From the NCBI GenBank assembly GCA_003222065.1, contig QHUV01000224.1:1-7743 (forward strand): a stretch of 7,743 nucleotides of DNA, given 5' to 3'. Below are positions 1 to 5,696 of this stretch, piece by piece. Under the pieces are notes generated by a model. That model ran no database searches, was not told the DNA's origin, and saw nothing but the letters and a program-made list of their open reading frames with translations. Origin of the DNA: Gemmatimonadota bacterium (lineage in GTDB: Bacteria; Gemmatimonadota; Gemmatimonadetes; Gemmatimonadales; Gemmatimonadaceae). Made by a program: the position numbers and the translations under genes. Position 1 is the first letter of the stretch, and every line of letters begins with the position of its first letter.

Positions 1-1188
1 GAGATGAAGCGCGTATTCGCCGGATTCGTCGGAGAAGTAGGCGACCCACTTCCCATCCGGGGACCACGATGGATCTCGCTCGGCGACACCCGGAGTGTTG
101 GTGAGGTCGCGTGCGTCACCCTTCTCCGCGGGCACGGTAAATATCTCGGTGCGTGCCTCGAACGCGGCGCGCGCCCCGCTCGGCGAGATGGCGGCGTTGA
201 TGATGTTGCGGGCGACGTTGACGTGTCGCGGCCGCAGCACCGGCACGTCGGCATTGATACGCACGCTGACGGGACGCGCCGTACCCGACGCGACGTCAAA
301 CACGTGCAAGTGGCCGAACTGCTCGTAGACGATCGCCCCTGAGCCGGCCGACGCGGATTTCAAGTCGAAGCCGTCGTTAGGCAGGACTTGCGCGACGTCC
401 CGCGTCTTCGTGCCGTAGGCGAACAGCGTCACCGGGCCATTGCGATCGGAAAGGAAGTAGACCTTGTCGCCGATCCACATCGGATCAAAATCGTTGGAGT
501 TGGCGCGCGGCACCTTCTCGACCTGGCCGCTGGCGAGATTCACCAACCAGATCGGCGACGTCGTGCCGCCGCGGTACCGTTTCCAGGCGCGAAACACGGG
601 CGAGAGCGGCATGTAGGCCATGCGTTCGCCGCCCGGCGCATACGACGCCTGGTGCGCCGTCGGGAGCGCGATCTCGGTTGCCAATCCACCGCTCAACCCG
701 ACGGTGAAGAGCCGCGCTACGCGCGTCACACCTTTGCGCCGTGATCGGAATACCACCGCATTGCCATCCGGCGTCCAGGCGACGACCTCATCGCGATCCG
801 GATGATACGTGAGGCGTCGCGCCATGCCACCGGCGGCGGGCATGACATAGACGTCGACGTTGCCATCGTAGTCGCCGGTATAGGCGATCTGCGCGCCGTC
901 GGGCGAGAACGCCACGTCACTCACCGTGCCGCCGCCCGCGGTAAGGCGCTTCGCGTCTCCACCCTGGCGCGGGACGGTCCAAAGGTCGCCGGCGTAGACG
1001 AACGCGATCGTCGCCGCGCTGATCGCGGGATGTTGCAGAAGCTGGGGAGCCTTGTCGGGGTCGCGACCGACAGCCGGCATCGCGCCCTGCAGAGTGGGTC
1101 GTTGCTGAGCACGACCCTCGAGGCTTCCGGCGAAAACGAGGGTCGTCAGAGCGACGACGACCCACGGGCGGCGACTGAATAAGTGCAT
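1..1188 (-). CDS. Tricorn-like protease, N-terminal beta-propeller part (partial)
   Basis: A minus-strand frame stays open from ATG at 1188 to the left edge, giving 396 residues without a stop. Residues 1-27 form a Sec-type signal peptide (basic start, hydrophobic core, probable cleavage after Gly-Arg-Ala before Gln-Gln). The rest reads as WD40-like/PD40 propeller blades, with SPDG-type turns near residues 95-98, 139-142, 335-338 and 376-379. Stretches such as AWKRYRGG (201-208) and YFLSDRNG (244-251) resemble tricorn protease N-terminal propellers as I know them. Family members usually continue with a second propeller, a PDZ domain and an S41-type Ser protease domain; these would lie beyond the window, so catalytic residues cannot be checked. 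The likely role is degradation of peptides in the periplasm or envelope. An in-frame ATG at 1218 would add ten residues before the signal peptide; neither start has a strong Shine-Dalgarno sequence. I prefer 1188 because it places the signal peptide at the N-terminus. It is divergent from the RDD gene. Confidence 0.85.
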   Translation of the reverse strand, partial: MHLFSRRPWVVVALTTLVFAGSLEGRAQQRPTLQGAMPAVGRDPDKAPQLLQHPAISAATIAFVYAGDLWTVPRQGGDAKRLTAGGGTVSDVAFSPDGAQIAYTGDYDGNVDVYVMPAAGGMARRLTYHPDRDEVVAWTPDGNAVVFRSRRKGVTRVARLFTVGLSGGLATEIALPTAHQASYAPGGERMAYMPLSPVFRAWKRYRGGTTSPIWLVNLASGQVEKVPRANSNDFDPMWIGDKVYFLSDRNGPVTLFAYGTKTRDVAQVLPNDGFDLKSASAGSGAIVYEQFGHLHVFDVASGTARPVSVRINADVPVLRPRHVNVARNIINAAISPSGARAAFEARTEIFTVPAEKGDARDLTNTPGVAERDPSWSPDGKWVAYFSDESGEYALHL

Positions 1189-1254
1189 GGCAAGAGTCCG
1201 TGAAGGATCAACCAACATGGGCCTGGCGCACCGAGGCAGCAAGTAATGAAAGTG

Positions 1255-1296
1255 TTCACCTGGCGACGTCGTCGCCCTAACGGTACAATCGACGAC
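1255..1296 (+). promoter_or_regulatory. Possible promoter for the RDD gene in the divergent spacer
   Basis: TACAAT at 1284-1289 resembles a sigma-70 -10 box. The hexamer 17 bases upstream (TGGCGA, 1261-1266) is only a weak -35 match. Transcription would start around 1296, about 40 bases before the ATG at 1336. If so, the upstream alternative ATG at 1246 could not be used from this promoter. This is a motif judged by eye; promoters of this probable phylum are poorly known. Confidence 0.25.
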
Positions 1297-1335
1297 ACTC
1301 GCGCTCCACGACACGCCTTCACGGCGGTGACACCC

Positions 1336-1812
1336 ATGACAATCCGTGAGTTGTCCCGGCAGACCGGTAAGGAGGTCTTGCTGCGTCGATGGTTGGGCGC
1401 GTGGATCGACTTCGCGGTGTTCTGGCTGATCTTGATTCTCGCCGAACTGGTCCTCGGCTCCGAGCTGTACCAGCGAACGGTCATGCTCTGGGTTCTGGTG
1501 GCGCTGAGTTATTTCGTCGTCGCCGAGCTGCTCGCTGGCAAGACTCTGGGCAAAAAGTTGACAGGCCTCGTCGTCATCGACGACATGGGTGGCTCGCCAA
1601 CTCTTTCACAAGTGCTCAAGCGCACAGTCACCCGGGTCTTCGAGGTCAATCCGATCTTGTTCGGTGGCGTGCCTGCGGCCATCGCCGTGTTCGTGACCGC
1701 AGACCATCAGCGACTGGGGGACCTGTGGGCCGAAACGTTCGTCGTCCGGGTTGACGCGCTCGCGCAACTCCAGACGGCCCAAATGACGGGCGTCGGCGAG
1801 CAGCCTGCCTAA
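1336..1812 (+). CDS. RDD family membrane protein
   Basis: The gene encodes 158 residues. The RDD hallmark is visible early: Arg17/Arg18, then Gly-Ala-Trp-Ile-Asp ending at Asp25, followed by a first membrane helix (about 26-41). A second helix spans about 48-66. It is followed by the conserved GKTLGKKLTGLVV-type loop (68-80), a third hydrophobic stretch (about 104-121), and the C-terminal DHQRLGDLW motif (123-131) typical of the family. RDD proteins are small inner-membrane proteins of mostly unknown function; some have been proposed as ion transporters, but nothing here decides that. Start choice: ATG 1336 has a GGCGG sequence 8 bases upstream and puts the RDD motif near the N-terminus, as usual. 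An in-frame ATG at 1246, with GAGG 9 bases upstream, would add 30 arginine-rich residues unlike the family. The stop codon lies inside a GCCTAACG octamer. The gene is divergent from the protease and about 200 bases upstream of the cupredoxin gene, with no evident functional link. Confidence 0.85.
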   Translation: MTIRELSRQTGKEVLLRRWLGAWIDFAVFWLILILAELVLGSELYQRTVMLWVLVALSYFVVAELLAGKTLGKKLTGLVVIDDMGGSPTLSQVLKRTVTRVFEVNPILFGGVPAAIAVFVTADHQRLGDLWAETFVVRVDALAQLQTAQMTGVGEQPA

Positions 1813-2014
1813 CGAGGATACGGTCGCGCTCGCGTCCGCTCGCCAAGGAACGCGATCTGCCCGACGCGACGTGAGCGGGAGCAATTCTTGCACAATTCGG
1901 CGCCCACTCCTCGCTGTCGTTCGGTCCTTCCGACGATCCAAGCGGGAAAGCCGCCATGCGCATGCACGGCATCGCCTGTAACATGTGGCGAACGAGGAAC
2001 ACCGGCATCCGAAG

Positions 2015-2635
2015 ATGGATTCTTGGAGGATGCGCGATCGATTTGTTCGGCGGAAAGCGCGCTCGGCGGGACGAGCGCTCTGGTTGCCTATCCTCGGCGG
2101 TCTCGCCGTTGCCCTCTCGCTGACCTCCTGCGACTACGTGCGCCTGCTGCGCCCGAGCGTGCTGAAGCAGCTGCGGCCGCCGATGGTGCGCCTCGTCGAC
2201 TTCCTGCCGGAGCTCGACGAGCAGAACAAGGCGATCGTCGGACGCCTCTTCGCGACGGGCGGGCTCGCCGAGGCCACAACCGGCGCCGACGCGGTCATGC
2301 GCGCCGCGATCCGGATCCGCAAGGATCAGTTGATCTACGAGCCGTCCATCGTCGTCATGCCTAACGGTGGAGAGCTCGAGCTGACGATCACCAACGAGGA
2401 CGAGGCCGTGCACGTGATCTATCTGCCGAGCAACGGGCAACGGCAAGTGCTGGTGCTATTGCAGCAGAAGGCGGGGACGGCGCGGCTCCGGCTCGACGCA
2501 CCAGGTCTCTACACTCTTGCGTGTCCCGTCGGCAATCACGCCGGCCGTGGCGAGCTCGGTGTGATCATCGTTAGGGGCGACACGCCGGCGAGCGCGCGCC
2601 TCGACAGGCCGCCGCAGCTGCGTCCCGGACGATGA
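2015..2635 (+). CDS. Cupredoxin-like lipoprotein, probable partner of the quinoprotein dehydrogenase
   Basis: From ATG 2015 the protein has 206 residues. A basic N-terminus and hydrophobic stretch end in the lipobox Leu-Thr-Ser-Cys, with Cys39 as lipidation site, so the protein should be membrane anchored facing the periplasm. About 65 residues follow, including a charged segment (DELDEQNK-like, about 62-75). The C-terminal half is a cupredoxin-like beta domain (about 98-187). Candidate type-1 copper ligands are His133 (in VHVIYLP), Cys170 and His175 (in ACPVGNH). No Met follows at the usual axial position; Glu180-Leu181 are nearest. The stop overlaps the start of the PQQ dehydrogenase gene (ATGA, 2632-2635), implying translational coupling and a shared electron-transfer job. 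From memory and unchecked, it resembles proteins annotated as MSMEG_3727 family PQQ-associated. Start alternatives are GTG 1985 and ATG 2030. None has a well-spaced Shine-Dalgarno sequence, because GGAGG directly abuts ATG 2030. Confidence 0.82.
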   Translation: MDSWRMRDRFVRRKARSAGRALWLPILGGLAVALSLTSCDYVRLLRPSVLKQLRPPMVRLVDFLPELDEQNKAIVGRLFATGGLAEATTGADAVMRAAIRIRKDQLIYEPSIVVMPNGGELELTITNEDEAVHVIYLPSNGQRQVLVLLQQKAGTARLRLDAPGLYTLACPVGNHAGRGELGVIIVRGDTPASARLDRPPQLRPGR

Positions 2636-4386
2636 GCAAACGCCACTGCGCCGCGGCTGCCGCGGCCGTCATGCTTGTACTCACCCATGATGGCTGCTCG
2701 CATTCGGCCGCAAACATTGCCGTTACGGAGCGGGCCCGACCCGCGACCGACTACAACGCCCGTGTCGGCAAAGGCGCGCCTCCCGTCGCGGCGACGCTCG
2801 ATTTCGATCGAATCGCGCGCGCGCGATCGGAGCCACAAAACTGGCTCACCTATCACGGCACGTACGACGGTCACCGATTCAGCGCCCTCGATCAAATCAA
2901 TATCGGCAACGTGGCGTCTCTACGGACGGCGTGGGTCTTCCAGAGCAGCGCGGTCGGTCTCATCGCCGCCCCCGGGACGTTCGCAATGCAGGGCACGCCG
3001 CTCGTCGTCGACGGTGTGATGTTCCTCTCTGGTTTCGACGGCAACGTTTGGGCACTCGATGCGGCGACGGGCGGTCTCCTCTGGAACTACCAACACGCCA
3101 TCCCGCTCGATGTCCCCCTCTGCTGCGGCAACGTCAACCGCGGCCTCGCCGTCGCGCGTGGCAAGGTGTTCTATGCCTCAGCGAATGGTCACTTGATCGC
3201 TCTCGATGCCGTGTCCGGCCGCCCGGTGTGGGACCGCATCTTCCTCGACGTCCGCGCCGGCGAGTCTTCGACGGGAGCACCGCTCGTCGTCAAGGATATG
3301 GTGATCGCCGGCAGCGCCGGAGCGGAGTACGGCGTGCGTGGCCACCTCGACGCATTCGACATCGAGAGCGGTCGTCCACGGTGGCGTCGATATACGATTC
3401 CTAAACCTGGCGAGCTGGGATCGGAGACGTGGCCGCGGGGAAGCGATGCTTGGACCCGTGGCGGAGGCACGACGTGGGTCACCGGTACGTACGACCCGGA
3501 GCTCGGTCTCATCTACTGGGGCACCGCGAATCGCGGTCCACTCTTCGACGCGTCGACGAGAGCGGGCGCCAACCTCTACACGAATTGCATTCTCGCCATT
3601 CGTCCCGCGGACGGCTCCATCGCCTGGTACTTCCAGGTGTCGCCACACGATCACTGGGACTATGACGCGGTGAACGAGCCAATTCTGTTCGATCAAGGCG
3701 GCCGGAAGCTGCTGGCCCACTTCAATAAGAACGGATACCTGTACATTCTCGATCGCACGACCGGGCGCGTCGTGCGCGCGACGAAGTTCGTTCGCGCGAC
3801 ATGGGGCGACGTCGACACGTTGTCTGGCGTCGCGACCGTGCGCCTAACGCCGACGCCAACCGGGAATCACATCTGCCCGGGTCCCGCGGGCGGTAAAGAA
3901 TGGAACCACGCCGCCTACAGTCCCAGAACCGGCCTCCTCTACGCGCCGATCATCGAGATGTGCGGAACGTATACCTCGCGCGGCCGAGAATTCCGCGAGG
4001 GCGTTCCCTATTGGGGTGGCAACGCCGTCCCCGATAGCGCGGACCGATGGGGAGAAGTGAAGGCGATAAATCCGATAAACGGACGACAAGTCTGGACGTG
4101 GCGCAGCGCGCATCCCATGGTCGCGTCGCTCCTGTCGACCGCGGGCGGGTTGGTATTCGCCGGCGAGCCCACCGGAGAAATCCTCGCTCTCGACGGGAAC
4201 AACGGCGCGCTACTCTGGCGTCTGCAGACCGGCAGTGGAATTCACGGGAGCATCATGACGTACGCCGTGGGCGGGAAACAATACGTGGCGGTGACGACGG
4301 GCTGGGGCGGATGGGTAAAGGGCATCGCGCCGGAGCTCTCCGCCGCGCCGCGCGGGGGAGCTCTGTTCGTATTCGCGCTGCCCTAA
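2632..4386 (+). CDS. PQQ-dependent alcohol/methanol-type dehydrogenase, heme-free, with Asp-Tyr-Asp metal signature
   Basis: The gene encodes 584 residues forming an eight-bladed quinoprotein propeller. Adjacent Cys164-Cys165 in LCCGNVNRG match the vicinal disulfide ring that stacks on PQQ. By analogy with methanol dehydrogenase, metal and catalytic residues are Glu232 (GAEYGVRG), Asn300 (GTANRGP) and Asp343 (HDHWDYD). Asp345, two residues after the catalytic Asp, is the extra acidic residue reported in lanthanide-dependent XoxF- and PedH-type enzymes. Lys366 (NKNGYLYILD) matches the PQQ-contacting basic residue. Cys415 and Cys444 are 29 apart, as in the second disulfide of methanol dehydrogenase. 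The conserved GKQYVAVTTGWGG end (548-560) is present. There is no CxxCH and no C-terminal cytochrome extension, so it is a type I enzyme needing a separate electron acceptor. The N-terminus has an Ala-rich hydrophobic stretch and Cys22, giving a signal peptide and possibly a non-canonical lipobox (His-Asp-Gly-Cys). It lacks its own clear Shine-Dalgarno sequence and overlaps the cupredoxin gene. Substrate is not deducible; an alcohol or aldehyde is likely. Confidence 0.93.
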   Translation: MSKRHCAAAAAAVMLVLTHDGCSHSAANIAVTERARPATDYNARVGKGAPPVAATLDFDRIARARSEPQNWLTYHGTYDGHRFSALDQINIGNVASLRTAWVFQSSAVGLIAAPGTFAMQGTPLVVDGVMFLSGFDGNVWALDAATGGLLWNYQHAIPLDVPLCCGNVNRGLAVARGKVFYASANGHLIALDAVSGRPVWDRIFLDVRAGESSTGAPLVVKDMVIAGSAGAEYGVRGHLDAFDIESGRPRWRRYTIPKPGELGSETWPRGSDAWTRGGGTTWVTGTYDPELGLIYWGTANRGPLFDASTRAGANLYTNCILAIRPADGSIAWYFQVSPHDHWDYDAVNEPILFDQGGRKLLAHFNKNGYLYILDRTTGRVVRATKFVRATWGDVDTLSGVATVRLTPTPTGNHICPGPAGGKEWNHAAYSPRTGLLYAPIIEMCGTYTSRGREFREGVPYWGGNAVPDSADRWGEVKAINPINGRQVWTWRSAHPMVASLLSTAGGLVFAGEPTGEILALDGNNGALLWRLQTGSGIHGSIMTYAVGGKQYVAVTTGWGGWVKGIAPELSAAPRGGALFVFALP

Positions 4387-4430
4387 ACGCCTCGGCGTCG
4401 TGACCACGCGGTGATGGCGGCCGTCTTATA

Positions 4431-4459
4431 GATCAATCCGCTTCAGTGCTCGATTGATC
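4431..4459. repeat. Perfect 8-bp inverted repeat upstream of the small lipoprotein
   Basis: GATCAATC (4431-4438) and GATTGATC (4452-4459) form a perfect inverted repeat around a 13-base centre, ending 8 bases before the ATG at 4468. A TATAGA sequence (4427-4432) resembling a -10 box overlaps the left arm. It could be an operator half-site pair, or a hairpin in the mRNA leader that masks the start region. It lacks a T-tract on the plus strand, so it is not an obvious terminator of the dehydrogenase gene. Confidence 0.45.
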
Positions 4460-4467
4460 CAGAGACG

Positions 4468-4752
4468 ATGCGCACCGTTACCTTACTCGCGTCCATAATC
4501 TTTATAGCCGGTTGCGCCTCGACGCGAACCGGACGAGTCGGCCGTCAGATTCTCGACGCTAGCCCGTACTCGAGCGACGTCCTCTTGCCAGGTCCGGCGG
4601 GGAACACCCGGTGGGGGCGACGTGTCGCCAGGGTCCTGACCGGCATCGCACGACGAACCGCCCAACGGCGGCGCGCCGATCTGGACCGCATCCATGGGAG
4701 CCTTGCGGATGCGTTGAGCACCACTTTACCAGGAGCGCCTCAGGTCCGTTGA
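4468..4752 (+). CDS. Small lipoprotein of unknown function
   Basis: The gene encodes 94 residues. The N-terminus is a textbook lipoprotein signal: Met-Arg, a hydrophobic run, then the lipobox Ile-Ala-Gly-Cys with Cys16 as lipidation site. The mature part of about 79 residues has no recognisable domain. It has a Gly/Pro-rich stretch (about 38-50) and then a very Arg-rich segment (about 50-72), which would be strongly basic, ending in a Leu/Ala-rich tail. The signal peptide is the only strong sign of coding; the Arg-rich middle could be a by-product of GC-rich DNA, so the gene could be spurious or recently diverged. No good Shine-Dalgarno sequence precedes ATG 4468 (only AGAGA). It lies 81 bases after the dehydrogenase gene on the same strand, so it could be a distal member of that unit or have its own promoter. 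Confidence 0.5.
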   Translation: MRTVTLLASIIFIAGCASTRTGRVGRQILDASPYSSDVLLPGPAGNTRWGRRVARVLTGIARRTAQRRRADLDRIHGSLADALSTTLPGAPQVR

Positions 4753-4837
4753 GTGTTCGCGCTCGACCTGTGAAGAAGCCCGACCACACAACCGGTTGGG
4801 CTCCGTTGCGCGATTAGCCGCCCGAGCGCGGCTTCTT

Positions 4838-4877
4838 GACAACCCCAATCCCGAGCGGTAAAACGGGTTGTCATTTT
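4838..4877 (+). terminator. Possible intrinsic terminator or leader hairpin
   Basis: GACAACCC (4838-4845) pairs perfectly with GGGTTGTC (4865-4872), with a 19-base loop that itself contains CCG/CGG. TTTT follows at 4874-4877. The stem is good but the loop is long and the T-run short, so this is a plausible terminator of the upstream lipoprotein unit rather than a clear one. Confidence 0.35.
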
Positions 4878-4878
4878 C

Positions 4879-4904
4879 GAGCCGGCTCCCGTCAGTGCCG
4901 GCTT
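4879..4904. repeat. Second hairpin-forming inverted repeat
   Basis: AGCCGGC (4880-4886) pairs with GCCGGCT (4897-4903) across a 10-base loop, extended by one G-T wobble. It sits directly after the preceding hairpin and about 45 bases before the Shine-Dalgarno sequence of the deacetylase remnant. It may be part of a bidirectional termination region or a structured leader. Confidence 0.4.
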
Positions 4905-4948
4905 CCGTACGCGACTGAGTTAAGCAGGCCTCTCTTCCTTTCCTCGTT

Positions 4949-4955
4949 AGGAGGG
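4949..4955 (+). promoter_or_regulatory. Strong Shine-Dalgarno that lacks a start codon at the right distance
   Basis: AGGAGGG at 4949-4955 is the best ribosome-binding match in the window apart from the one before the SusC gene. At normal spacing (AGGAGG, then 5 bases) lies ACG at 4960. That ACG is in frame with a following signal peptide beginning Arg-Leu-Leu-Arg. The first standard start codon in that frame is GTG 4984, too far away. This suggests an original ATG at 4960. Confidence 0.5.
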
Positions 4956-4959
4956 ACGT

Positions 4960-5666
4960 ACGCGGCTGCTTCGTGCCTTCGCTGTGCCCTTTTGTAGCGT
5001 GCTGTTACTCCTTTCGGCGACCCGCGTGGAGGGTCAAGCCGATGCGACGAGTCGTGCGGCCACTGACGATCAGATCTACCTGGTCATCCGGAGTGATGAT
5101 GCCGGTCGCTCGTCGACGATGAGGGCTATTTCTTTGCGACGTCCGAGGCGCTCCATCAACACCATCCGAAATTGGGAGAGGTCGAGAAGGAGATGCGTGC
5201 GCAGATTGAGCGTGCGCGCCGTTCGGGCCTCAAGATCGATTACGTCGATTATCACATGGGTACGGCGGTTCGCTATTCGGAGTTCCGTGAGCTCACGGAG
5301 CGTCTCGCGCGGGAATACGGTCTCGGCATGTCTCAGTATTTCGGCGAGACGAGGGGGGACCCTCAGTATGAGGCGGCGCCCGCCGCTAAGACCGACAGTC
5401 TCGTTGCGCTGATCGATCGGCTTCATCCGCGCTTCAATCTCGTCGTCACGCACGTCGGAATCGACAACGAGGAGCTGGGCGCGTTGCTGGACATGAACAC
5501 GGATGGTGGGCTCGCCGAGATGAGCAAGAATCGTCAAGGAGAGCTCGACGCGCTCATGTCACGGCGGTTCAGCGAGGCCCTCAAGGCTCGCAACGTTAGG
5601 CTCATCACCTATCGTCAGTTGATCGAAATGCAGGGTTTGAGATCGATGCGGCGGCCACTGAGTTAA
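4960..5666 (+). pseudogene. ChbG/YdjC-type (HpnK-like) carbohydrate deacetylase, broken
   Basis: The remnant has two pieces in different frames. The first (4960-5106) encodes a Sec-type signal peptide and the family's N-terminal strand with IRSDDAG, the Asp-Asp that binds catalytic metal. The second (about 5103-5666) starts in another frame with SLVDDEGYF. It continues through an EVEKE helix, the metal-site stretch DYVDYHMG, VVTHVGIDNEEL, and the C-terminal R-x-x-EL plus LITYRQL typical of the family. In intact homologues roughly 60-75 residues lie between DDAG and the SLVD block, including the GVHLTL-type stretch with another metal-ligand His. Here they are missing, and the frames do not match. 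TGA at 5097-5099 closes the second frame just upstream, so the junction lies within about 5100-5108. The expected start codon is ACG. Intact proteins would deacetylate an N-acetylated sugar or oligosaccharide. It ends 30 bases before the SusC gene and was probably co-transcribed with it. An assembly deletion is the main alternative. Confidence 0.75.
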
Positions 5667-5684
5667 CGATTCGTGTGCGCAACT

Positions 5685-5690
5685 GGGAGG
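5685..5690 (+). promoter_or_regulatory. Ribosome binding site fixing the SusC start
   Basis: GGGAGG lies 6 bases upstream of ATG 5697. It decides for this start over the in-frame ATG at 5706, which would be 15 bases away. Confidence 0.7.
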
Positions 5691-5696
5691 ATTGCC

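Noticed and set aside
388..1182. Several plus-strand frames of 60-126 residues at the left end
   Set aside because: All are antisense to the tricorn-like protease, whose minus-strand frame is continuous and family-like over 396 residues.
1882..1898. Direct repeat CAATTC spaced 11 bases apart, with TTGCAC between, upstream of the cupredoxin gene
   Set aside because: Could be a regulator site or a -35 box, but no -10 box follows at a suitable distance and the repeat is too short to call.
1813..2014. Spacer between the RDD and cupredoxin genes searched for RNA genes or terminators
   Set aside because: Only a 6-bp CCGCTC/GAGCGG pair with a long gap was seen, with no T-tract; nothing supportable.
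1888..2364. A 158-residue plus-strand frame overlapping the cupredoxin start
   Set aside because: Arg/Ala-rich out-of-frame translation; the overlapping frame has the lipobox and the copper-site motifs.
1646..2446. A 266-residue open frame on the minus strand
   Set aside because: It runs opposite both the RDD gene end and the cupredoxin gene, which have recognisable motifs; the minus translation has no domain or signal.
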